Part shown: piece by piece, positions 51,464 to 58,805 of the stretch | Position numbering within the stretch: the stretch's first letter is position 1 | How the letters are laid out: each line of letters begins with the position of its first letter | Source of the DNA: an uncultured Dokdonia sp. | Lineage (GTDB): Bacteria > Bacteroidota > Bacteroidia > Flavobacteriales > Flavobacteriaceae | Direction of reading: 5' to 3' | Assembly (NCBI GenBank): GCA_913060645.1 | Contig: CAJXSW010000001.1 | Span: forward strand, 1 to 64,000 | Length of the DNA: 64,000 bases | Made by a program: the position numbers and the translations under genes | Notes under the pieces: model-generated | The model's database searches: none | Told to the model about the DNA's origin: nothing | The model's input: the letters and a program-made list of their open reading frames with translations, nothing else

Positions 51464-51670
51464 CTTGCTCTCATTCTCAGGTTTGATAAATTCTCACTGT
51501 TGCGAACATCTCCTCAAATGTGCCTTCCTCTCCTTCTAAGGTTTGATAAATTCTTACTGTTGCGAACATCTCCCCAAACCCCTCTTCGAAGAGGGGCTTG
51601 ATTTTTTTTACTCCTCCTCTTCGAAGAGGAGGCTGGGTGGAGATGTTTTGCGTTCGAGTGAGAAAAACAA
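51464..51670. repeat. inverted repeat block 1 beside the DUF559 gene
   Basis: Two roughly 60-base tandem units (51481-51540 and 51541-51600) share GTTTGATAAATTCT, ACTGTTGCGAACATCTCC and CAAA. The second runs into a hairpin centred on CTCTTCGAAGAGG, followed by CTCCTCTTCGAAGAGGAG and then GGTGGAGATGTTTTGCG, which inverts the opening CATCTCC. The same pieces recur right of the DUF559 gene. It also makes small spurious frames. Confidence 0.85.
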
Positions 51671-51682
51671 CAACTAGGTCAA

Positions 51683-52042
51683 TTACAAACATTCCTCTAT
51701 TCTATCTTCTATAGCAATAATAACGTCATCTATATCTTTAAACACTTCCTCATTTGTAAATCTTAAGAAATGTACACCTTTCTCCTCTAGACGACCTTGA
51801 CGCAGTCCGTCTTCTATGATTTGGTTTTCGTGAATGCTTCCATCTAACTCAATAGCAAGACCTATTTCATGACAATAGAAATCGACGATGTAATCTAATA
51901 ACGGCACTTGTCTATGAAATTCTGCTCCTGTTGCCTTTCTTCTGATTTTATCCCAAAGAGTTAATTCGGCTAGCGTCATATTCTTTCTCAGTTCCTGAGC
52001 TCGCTCTTTTAAGTCTCTACGGTATGGAATCAATCTTTGCAT
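51683..52042 (-). CDS. DUF559 / very-short-patch-repair-like endonuclease
   Basis: A 119-residue DUF559 protein. It starts RLIPYRRDLKERAQELRKNMTLAELTLWDKIRRK, then has the VDFYCHEIGLAIELDG (D...E-x-D) nuclease core and ends in a helical QGRLEEKG...RFTNEEVF segment typical of the family. The fold is PD-(D/E)xK; biological targets are unknown. It stands alone between two blocks of the same inverted repeats, as DUF559 genes in Bacteroidota often do, which suggests linked movement. Confidence 0.88.
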   Translation of the reverse strand: MQRLIPYRRDLKERAQELRKNMTLAELTLWDKIRRKATGAEFHRQVPLLDYIVDFYCHEIGLAIELDGSIHENQIIEDGLRQGRLEEKGVHFLRFTNEEVFKDIDDVIIAIEDRIEECL

Positions 52043-52099
52043 TAGTTTTTAGAGTAAATATATGTAAATCAATAAAATAGATATTTTTAAATATATTAG

Positions 52100-52570
52100 G
52101 CTGCTAACATCTGTCCAAACGTGCCTTCCATTCATTCTAAGGTTTACTAAAATCTTACTGTTGCGAACATCTCCCCAAATGTGCCTTCCTCTCCTTCATA
52201 CTTCAGTCGTCGGAGGCAAGTTCCAAGAGGGGCTTCATTTATTTACTCCTCCTCTTTCTTGCATCCGACGAGGGAGTAACGACCGAGAGGAATGCACAGA
52301 GGCTGGGTGGAGATGTTTTGCGTTCGAGTAAGAAAATCGTTGCTACATCTCCCCAAATGTGCCTTCCTCTCATTCCTAAAGTCATTCGTTGGAGGCAAGT
52401 TCCAAGTGGGGCTTTATTTTTTTTGCTCCTCCTCTTCGAAGAGGAGGCTGGGAGGAGATGTTTTGCGTCTGAGTAAGAAATACGTATAGTTATAGAGAAG
52501 ACGTTTCACATCTGAGTAAGAAATTCAAAAAGGCTGGGTGGAGATGTTTTTTGCGTGCCAGTAAGAAACA
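52100..52570. repeat. inverted repeat block 2, right of the DUF559 gene
   Basis: At least three diverged copies of block 1 elements: CTTACTGTTGCGAACATCTCC near 52153, GGCTGGGTGGAGATGTTTTGCG near 52301, CTCCTCTTCGAAGAGGAG near 52430, GGAGATGTTTTGCG near 52457 and GGTGGAGATGTTTTTTGCG near 52537. Some are interrupted by a different GGAGGCAAGTTCCAAG segment (52215 and 52393). The frames it opens are not real genes. Confidence 0.8.
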
Positions 52571-52642
52571 GAGAAGTTGAAAATAAAATATTTCACACCC
52601 GAACAATCTAAAAACTCCCTCCTTATATAGTAACAAGTAAAC

Positions 52643-52656
52643 CTTTCGCGAAAGCG
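52643..52656. repeat. palindrome, copy 18 (intergenic, partial)
   Basis: CTTTCGCGAAAGCG between the repeat block and the LytTR-type promoter at 52699. Confidence 0.88.
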
Positions 52657-52698
52657 ATACAACCACTAAACATGCTTTAAAGAAGAAATACTACCATT

Positions 52699-52763
52699 CG
52701 TCTACAGTAAAAATGTGCTCATCGAAATTTCAACCGAAAGCCTCTTAATTGCTTGCATCTTTG
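52699..52763 (+). promoter_or_regulatory. LytTR-type element plus -10, for the unit at 52789
   Basis: CGTCTACAGTAA at 52699-52710, with GCTCATC 21 bases after ATTCGTC. The -10-like CATCTTTG is at 52756-52763, exactly 57 bases from the element start. Confidence 0.7.
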
Positions 52764-52788
52764 TACCAGAATCAAACAACAAACTATT

Positions 52789-52923
52789 ATGGGACTTACA
52801 GTAATAAACAACAAAAGCACATTAAGAATAGTGCACAACGCAAGAACGATGTCAACAGGAGCTACATTAAATGTAGTGCATAGAAAGGTTGATAAGCCAG
52901 TTATCCAACTAATGACTTATTAA
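52789..52923 (+). CDS. small protein (44 aa) at the head of the flippase unit
   Basis: A 44-codon frame from ATG to TAA, starting 26 bases after a -10 box and ending 9 bases before the flippase start. The product is soluble, basic, with Thr, Asn and Val repeats (MGLTVINNKSTLRIVHN); no family known. It is too short for homology. Its fixed place directly behind the LytTR-type promoter and in the same unit as the flippase supports a real gene. Confidence 0.6.
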   Translation: MGLTVINNKSTLRIVHNARTMSTGATLNVVHRKVDKPVIQLMTY

Positions 52924-52932
52924 TCAATAATC

Positions 52933-54171
52933 ATGATCGCAATCCAACAAAAAATCAAAAAAGCACTTTCACCAGAGCAAATATTTATGCTCAGTGCCTT
53001 TGTAGTAAATGGAGGAAATTACCTCTATAACCTAGGCTTAGGTAGAGTATTAGGACCTGGAGCTTTTGCAGATGCTGCTATATTAATCACATTACTTCTA
53101 GTACTATCTTTTATAGCGATGACTTTCCAACTTGCAGTTGCAAAGTTTACTACAGAGTTTGATGCATCAAAACAGGAAGCCTTTGTAAAAAGAGCTTACA
53201 AGCAGGCAACGACTTTTGGGATTATACTCGGAGCGTTGATTGTAGTTTTTGCAACATCATTACAGTCACTTTTTCAAACGGCATCACCTATAATGTTTAC
53301 CATCTTTGGAATAGCAGTCCCACTTTATTTTGTGATGAGTGTAAATCGAGGTAACCTACAAGGACGCAAATCATTTATTGAACTTTCTGTTACATATCAG
53401 CTAGAGATGATATGCAGACTTGCTCTTACTTTTGCATTCTTACTGTTTTTCAATATAGAATCCTCTGTAGCAGTATCTACAGCAATAGCAGTTTCTTTTA
53501 TAGCTGGTGTGTTTCCTTTTAAGAAACTCACTTCAAAAAAAGCGATAGAGACAGCACTTACCTCAAAAGAAAGTAAGGCCGTGACTCAGTTTTTTGTACT
53601 CACAGCATGTTACGAGCTTACCCAAATCATTTGTAATAACAGTGACATATTATTAGTAAAGCACTTTTTTCCATCGTATGATGCAGGATTGTATGCCTCA
53701 CTAGCACTTATAGGTCGTGTTGTATATTTTGTAACCTGGATGTTTGTGATGTTATTACTACCTACCGTAGTAACCATGCGTAAAGAGGGTAAAAACTCTG
53801 TGCCAGTACTTATGAAGTACGTAGGATACATCACAGCTCTTGCAAGCGCGATTGTATTATTCACATTTTTATTCCCATCATTTGCCGTTCAGGTTCTCTT
53901 TGGAGATCAATATATGGCAATTGCTCCCTTACTTGGTTGGTACGCCCTTGCCACATCTTTTTTTGCCTTATCTAATATTTTTGCCTACAACTATTTATCC
54001 CTAGATCATTATAAGCCTATCGTAATTGCGGCCATTTTTGGAGTGTTACAGATAGTGTTAATCATATTATTCCACGATTCATTATTTGAAGTTGTGTTAG
54101 CCCAAGTTGCAGCGATGGGTGGTTTACTTATCGCGCAACTACTTTACTTCTGGAAAATGCAAGTAAAGTAA
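52933..54171 (+). CDS. polysaccharide flippase (Wzx/MOP-type)
   Basis: A 412-residue polytopic membrane protein with about twelve helices, of the MOP exporter/oligosaccharide flippase group (RVLGPGAFADAAILITLLLVLSFIAMTFQLAVAKFTTEF opening). It flips lipid-linked oligosaccharides across the inner membrane. It is the second gene of a two-gene unit behind a LytTR-type element, and faces a terminator. Confidence 0.9.
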   Translation: MIAIQQKIKKALSPEQIFMLSAFVVNGGNYLYNLGLGRVLGPGAFADAAILITLLLVLSFIAMTFQLAVAKFTTEFDASKQEAFVKRAYKQATTFGIILGALIVVFATSLQSLFQTASPIMFTIFGIAVPLYFVMSVNRGNLQGRKSFIELSVTYQLEMICRLALTFAFLLFFNIESSVAVSTAIAVSFIAGVFPFKKLTSKKAIETALTSKESKAVTQFFVLTACYELTQIICNNSDILLVKHFFPSYDAGLYASLALIGRVVYFVTWMFVMLLLPTVVTMRKEGKNSVPVLMKYVGYITALASAIVLFTFLFPSFAVQVLFGDQYMAIAPLLGWYALATSFFALSNIFAYNYLSLDHYKPIVIAAIFGVLQIVLIILFHDSLFEVVLAQVAAMGGLLIAQLLYFWKMQVK

Positions 54172-54195
54172 AATATACCCCCAGATTGTAGTTTG

Positions 54196-54238
54196 CCCTC
54201 TTATAGAAGCTGTTGCTTTAATAAGAGGGTTTTGTTTT
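54196..54238 (+). terminator. terminator after the flippase gene
   Basis: CCCTCTTAT (54196-54204) pairs with ATAAGAGGG (54221-54229), followed by a T-rich run. Confidence 0.88.
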
Positions 54239-54412
54239 AGCAATACTTTATAAAACTGTTATTGCCATCCAAGCGTCGTCCTTTTAATATGTTCTACATT
54301 GATAGAAAACACTTTTGATAGCATTAGTAAGTACTGTAATATAGGTTGTTGAGCTAAATACGTGATAAATCGCCCATTTTCAAAAATCGTTTATCGAAGG
54401 TCAATTACCATT
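54239..54412. other. gap between terminator and LytTR-type promoter
   Basis: About 175 bases with no coding frame, RNA gene or repeat that I can support. Confidence 0.5.
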
Positions 54413-54477
54413 CGTCTATACTAATGGTCGAGTAAACGTTTTTGGTCCGCTTTCGCGAAAGCAAAGCCGCATATTTG
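54413..54477 (+). promoter_or_regulatory. LytTR-type element plus -10, for the unit at 54516
   Basis: CGTCTATACTAA at 54413-54424. The -10-like CATATTTG is at 54470-54477, exactly 57 bases from the element start. A palindromic repeat (54448-54462) lies between them, in the spacer. Confidence 0.7.
54448..54462. repeat. 16-bp palindrome, copy 19 (intergenic, one end base changed)
   Basis: CGCTTTCGCGAAAGC inside the spacer of a LytTR-type promoter. Confidence 0.92.
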
Positions 54478-54515
54478 TACTATCAAAAAAACATAACTAC
54501 TTAAAAATAAATATC

Positions 54516-54815
54516 ATGGCTTTAGAAATCAACAACATTTACGGAGTAACTTGCATCAAAGGAAAAGTATCTAGCACACACGTTCAAGAAGTAAAAGGAT
54601 ACTTCAAAGCATTACTTACAATACAAGATAATGTCATCATCAACTTATGTGAGATCAAGAAAGGATCTAAGAAGTTAGTAAGAGTTTTAGAAAACTTACA
54701 AGCTGAAATCTCAGAAGAAAAATCACTTAAATTTTTCAGCTACCCAGAGCCAGCAGTAAAGGAATTATACGCACAGCTTAATAATGAAGCCAACTATTAC
54801 CAAGCAGCAGCATAA
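54516..54815 (+). CDS. small STAS-like protein (99 aa)
   Basis: A 99-residue soluble protein with a beta-alpha-beta-alpha pattern: INNIYGVTCIKGKV, HVQEVKGYFKALLTIQDNVIINLCEI and two more helices. It resembles STAS-fold anti-sigma-antagonist-like domains, but with no clear phospho-Ser motif. It stands behind a LytTR-type promoter and overlaps the longer upstream frame of the GT4 gene, with which it is probably co-transcribed. Confidence 0.65.
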   Translation: MALEINNIYGVTCIKGKVSSTHVQEVKGYFKALLTIQDNVIINLCEIKKGSKKLVRVLENLQAEISEEKSLKFFSYPEPAVKELYAQLNNEANYYQAAA

Positions 54816-54855
54816 CAAAAAGAATACTACTACAACAACATCAAATCTATATATC

Positions 54856-56061
54856 ATGAAATTAGCAATCGTAACGGCCTATCCACCGAGCAAAGTAACT
54901 TTAAACGAATATGCATATCACCTAGTAAAGCACTTTCGTCAAAACCAAGAAGTAACAGAACTTGTACTTCTCACAGATGTAACTCCAGAACAAGCAGATA
55001 TCACTTTTGAAGAAGATGGATGCGCAATCACCGTAAAGCAGTGCTGGAAATTTAATAGCTTATCTAATGTACTATCCATTGCAAAGGCAGTAAGAGCTAC
55101 AAAGCCAGATGCGGTACTTTATAACCTACAGTTTATGAAGTTTGGAGATAAGAAAGTAGCAGCCGCTTTAGGACTGTTTTCTCCTTGGGTTTCTAAGTTA
55201 ATGGGAGTAAAAACTACGGTGTTACTTCATAATATTATGGAAACTGTAGATCTTGATAGCGCAGGATTTACATCTAACAAACTTAAAATAAAAGCCTATA
55301 ACTTTATTGGAGAGATGCTTACTCGTGTAGTTCTTAAAGCAGATACTGTAGCACTTACCATAAGCAAGTATGTGACTATCCTAGAAGAAAAGTATAATGC
55401 AAAAAATTGCGTACTGATCCCTCATGGTACTTTTGAAATTCCATTAGAACCATCTTACCAAGCCGCTCCTGGTCCTCTTAAGATAATGACTTTCGGAAAA
55501 TTTGGAACTTATAAAAAAGTAGAAATACTTATAGAAGCAGTACAAAAGGTAAGAGAAAACACAGGTCGTGATCTTGAGATCGTAATTGCTGGTACAGATA
55601 GTCCTAACACGCCAGGATACCTAGCAGGAGTTCAAGAAGTATATAAATACGTTCCTAATCTTACATTTACTGGGTATGTAGAAGAAGAAGATGTACCTGT
55701 AATCTTTTCAGAAAGTGCGATGGTTGTTTTTCCATACACATCTACAACAGGAAGCTCAGGAGTATTACACCAAGCTGGAAGTTATGGTAAGGCAGTAGTA
55801 ACGCCAGACTTAGGAGATCTTGGTATTCTTGTAAAAGAAGAAGGATACAGAGGTGAGTTTTTTAACCCAGAGAGTTTACGTAGTCTAGCTACAGGAATCC
55901 AAAATCTAGTAACAAACGAAGCCTACAGAACAGAAATAGCAAAAGCAAATTATCAAGCAGCAACAGCATTACCTATGAGCCGTATTGCTCAAATGTATCT
56001 AGATAATTTTGCAGGTAGAGCTATAAATGGAAAACGAGGAGAACTGGCCGTTGCGGCTTAA
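54856..56061 (+). CDS. GT4-family glycosyltransferase
   Basis: A 401-residue GT-B glycosyltransferase. The start chosen is ATG 54856 (MKLAIVTAYPP); an in-frame ATG at 54784 would overlap the upstream gene. The N-terminal Rossmann half is followed by the GT4 half with KFGTYKKVEILIEAVQ and an E-x7-E-type SESAMVVFPYTSTTGSSGVLHQAGSYGK region. Donor and acceptor are unknown. It is the second gene of the STAS-like unit. Confidence 0.9.
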   Translation: MKLAIVTAYPPSKVTLNEYAYHLVKHFRQNQEVTELVLLTDVTPEQADITFEEDGCAITVKQCWKFNSLSNVLSIAKAVRATKPDAVLYNLQFMKFGDKKVAAALGLFSPWVSKLMGVKTTVLLHNIMETVDLDSAGFTSNKLKIKAYNFIGEMLTRVVLKADTVALTISKYVTILEEKYNAKNCVLIPHGTFEIPLEPSYQAAPGPLKIMTFGKFGTYKKVEILIEAVQKVRENTGRDLEIVIAGTDSPNTPGYLAGVQEVYKYVPNLTFTGYVEEEDVPVIFSESAMVVFPYTSTTGSSGVLHQAGSYGKAVVTPDLGDLGILVKEEGYRGEFFNPESLRSLATGIQNLVTNEAYRTEIAKANYQAATALPMSRIAQMYLDNFAGRAINGKRGELAVAA

Positions 56062-57573
56062 TTACCGATTTTTAATGATAAAATAGGCATCGTCTTTCAC
56101 CCCAAGTGTATTCACAATTCCAAAAAAAGCCTGTTTGTTCTTTCGCCACGGTAATCTACCAGCCACTTCAGTCGGTATGTCCCTAAAGTCGTAAAGTGTC
56201 CAAGAGAGATAGTGTAAGCTATCTCTTTTCTGGGTTACATAAAACTCCTTAAAATATGCAGCTTGATCTTTCTCATCAGGTCCTAGAGGATTCCATAATC
56301 CGTGATAAGCTGCGAGACCAAATTCTTGCAAAACCACAGGCTTGCTAGTTGCATCTGTAAGGGATTTGTGAGCCGCTGCAAGATCCTCAAGATCTTTATA
56401 ATAATGATACGAGACAATATCTACATGCTCTTTAAGATGTAGCGCAGCCTCTGGAGAAGACCAGCCTATAGTTACTGGATGCGTATTATCTATAGTCTTG
56501 AGATAACCTATTGTTTGACTCAGCCACGATAATACCTCGCGTTCCCCACGACTTTCAAAATCGAGATTAGGTTCATTTTTAATATCCCAACCTAATAATG
56601 CAGGATGATCCTTTACATGAGTGACAATACTATGAAGGTGTGCATTTGTTATCGTCCAGTCTTGTATGCGATAATCTCCATAAAAGTCAAAAAGAGTAAC
56701 CACAACCTTAAGTTTTGCTTTTTCTGCTTCGTCCAGAAGTGAGGTGAGTTTCTCAAGCTTTTCTTTAGAAACACGTGCTTTTCCAAAATCTTCAAAACCT
56801 ACAAAGACTCTTATGGAATTAAGTTTAAGATCATTAATAATTTGAAAATCTGTAGCAAGTGTGTCTTTACTAAATGTAGGGCCAAAGGTATCCCAAGGAC
56901 TTCCTTGTGGGTAATAATTCATGCCTTCTAGCATTGTAAGATCTAGAGGTACAGTTTCATTTTTAATTTCGGCAGGATGTGAAGCTACTTTTTCAAAATG
57001 ACGCACTCTCCAGAAGCCATCCTCTAGCAGTAGTATGATTTTGTAGTCATTATTAAAAGCTCGTTCTACGAGAAATTGTTCATTTTTAAAAACACGCTCT
57101 ACACCAGTTACATTGCGATCTGTGAGCACTACTAATGTACCATCTGCACTATAAAATTCTACAGAGAGGTGATGTGTAAGCGTTGTGCTTTCTATATAGG
57201 TGTTTGTTTCATTATTAAGTGCTAGTAGGTCAAGTACTTTCCCTCGAGCACGCTCTGTATAATGGTCAAAAATACCCGCATCTTCTCCTGTGTAAAAAGC
57301 CCTGTTTTTCACATACCAAGCATCAAGATAGTCTTCTTCTATACTCGCTAGATTTGCTTCTTCCATAGGCCTTCCGGGGTTTTCAATAGACTGCCAAGTA
57401 ACTTCTGGTACATAATGACGGTCTTTTGTTTCGTCTAGATGTAGCATTTTACTCCTATCTGCACCCGTATTTAAAAAAGCAATCACCTGACTCACACCAT
57501 AGAGTACACCTGCATTTATGAGAATAAATCCAGCCAAAATCAAAATGCGATATAGGGTTTTGTTACTTTTCAA
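56062..57573 (-). CDS. membrane-anchored GH5-like glycoside hydrolase
   Basis: A 503-residue protein: an N-terminal membrane anchor (10-32), an NTF2-like domain (about 60-200), then a (beta/alpha)8 GH-A clan domain (from about 215) with acid/base Glu334 (WDIKNEPNLD) and nucleophile Glu417 (VLQEFG). It is periplasmic and could trim or process the exopolysaccharide made by the flanking transferases. It is read leftward and overlaps the next gene by 4 bases. Confidence 0.85.
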   Translation of the reverse strand: MKSNKTLYRILILAGFILINAGVLYGVSQVIAFLNTGADRSKMLHLDETKDRHYVPEVTWQSIENPGRPMEEANLASIEEDYLDAWYVKNRAFYTGEDAGIFDHYTERARGKVLDLLALNNETNTYIESTTLTHHLSVEFYSADGTLVVLTDRNVTGVERVFKNEQFLVERAFNNDYKIILLLEDGFWRVRHFEKVASHPAEIKNETVPLDLTMLEGMNYYPQGSPWDTFGPTFSKDTLATDFQIINDLKLNSIRVFVGFEDFGKARVSKEKLEKLTSLLDEAEKAKLKVVVTLFDFYGDYRIQDWTITNAHLHSIVTHVKDHPALLGWDIKNEPNLDFESRGEREVLSWLSQTIGYLKTIDNTHPVTIGWSSPEAALHLKEHVDIVSYHYYKDLEDLAAAHKSLTDATSKPVVLQEFGLAAYHGLWNPLGPDEKDQAAYFKEFYVTQKRDSLHYLSWTLYDFRDIPTEVAGRLPWRKNKQAFFGIVNTLGVKDDAYFIIKNR

Positions 57574-58805
57574 TCTATTAATATTTGGGTGTTACTTTCT
57601 AGTCCTAAACAACGTACTACGACGTCATAAGTTCCAGCAGGATAATTTTCTTCTTTTAGATAAAAGGTAGCCTCACCATTTTTTGTTTGTCCGTTGCGGG
57701 TCTCATCTCCTATGGTTACAGATACGTCAATTCCATTTTGTACCAATTGCCCTAAATAGCTTGTAAGCGGTCCTATGGTCAAGTTTCTTTCGGTTATCGT
57801 TGGAGTAGGGATGGAGGTTATGATGGATTTAAATTGCTGCGTTATGGTGTTGCTTTGTGCAATACCTGTTACGGCTGCTCTTACATTCCATGTGGTAGGT
57901 GATTGTGGGTGTAACGCTTTCGCGAAAGCGTACCCATTAACCGTACTCGCCTTATTCTGCCAATGGGCACCTGTTGCATCTGTCATATAGAAGGTAACCA
58001 GCGTTCCATCTGTCATCACATTACCATGCTCATCGCGTATTTGCGTACTCTGAAAGCTGATGATCTCGTTGCCATCTGCATAGTTATGATTACTGTTTGC
58101 TTCTATTTGAAAATTTTGAGCTACATCTGGAAAAACATCTGCTACGAGCTCTTTTGATGAGATATTTTCAAGCGTACTCCCGGTGCTCATCCTTCCTGTG
58201 CGTAGCGGAGAAGAAATGCGTTTCCACACAAAACCAGAAGCTATAGGATGCGTAGTAGTCTTAATAGCCGACTTAAATTGTGACTTAAGTGCTACTTGAG
58301 TGTTGTCTGGAAGGGTGTTATCTAGCGTATCTGTCGGGATACTCACCAGCATTGTGTAATCACGCACATTTGCAACAATACTCCGTGGACCAAGAAATGT
58401 TTCAATGGTGCCTAAATGGTTTGTGTCTGGTAATAAGCTGAACTCACTTTCTTGAGTGATGTTCCCATTACTATAAAGACTATAATTCACAACACCACTT
58501 CGTTTAGTAAAACTAGGCGGAATGTAAAACTGTGCTGTATTATCTAGTATTTCGGGTTCAACAATGATGGTAGCGTAGGTACTTGATAGAATTAGATAGA
58601 CTGTTTGCTCATCTAGTGCGCTGCCTGTTTTAATAGATATATACAATCCCTTATCTGTAACTGTTTGATCACCTACATCCATTAAAGTTATGGCAGTATG
58701 TTGCACTGTTTTTACTGTAGCTTTATCTGCACAGGAACAGAACATTGTGAGCAGCGATAGTGCAACGATAGCAAAGGACGATATGTATGTGCTACGTTTT
58801 ATCAT
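57570..58805 (-). CDS. beta-sandwich lipoprotein with Ig-like domains
   Basis: A 411-residue lipoprotein or secreted protein with a signal peptide and Cys-rich FCSC lipobox near residue 24. The body is composed of beta-sandwich (Ig/invasin-type) repeats; one has the typical GTLVTFYMTDATGAHW...GYAFAKALHPQSPTTWNVRA turn, in which the AFAKA is a palindromic repeat. It is the middle gene of a three-gene leftward operon with 4-base overlaps on both sides. Confidence 0.75.
   Translation of the reverse strand: MIKRSTYISSFAIVALSLLTMFCSCADKATVKTVQHTAITLMDVGDQTVTDKGLYISIKTGSALDEQTVYLILSSTYATIIVEPEILDNTAQFYIPPSFTKRSGVVNYSLYSNGNITQESEFSLLPDTNHLGTIETFLGPRSIVANVRDYTMLVSIPTDTLDNTLPDNTQVALKSQFKSAIKTTTHPIASGFVWKRISSPLRTGRMSTGSTLENISSKELVADVFPDVAQNFQIEANSNHNYADGNEIISFQSTQIRDEHGNVMTDGTLVTFYMTDATGAHWQNKASTVNGYAFAKALHPQSPTTWNVRAAVTGIAQSNTITQQFKSIITSIPTPTITERNLTIGPLTSYLGQLVQNGIDVSVTIGDETRNGQTKNGEATFYLKEENYPAGTYDVVVRCLGLESNTQILID
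57915..57930. repeat. 16-bp palindrome, copy 20 (coding)
   Basis: Perfect copy in the Ig-like lipoprotein gene, read AFAKA on the minus strand. Confidence 0.95.

Noticed and set aside
51481-51600. Two 60-base tandem units considered as a CRISPR array.
   Set aside because: Only two units, no constant-length spacers between them and no cas genes. The units belong to the hairpin repeat family around the DUF559 gene.
51477-52489. Short open frames in the repeat blocks (71 and 65 codons, for example 51477-51692 leftward and 52292-52489 rightward).
   Set aside because: They translate the repeats themselves, contain the same peptide twice and have no promoter or conserved feature.
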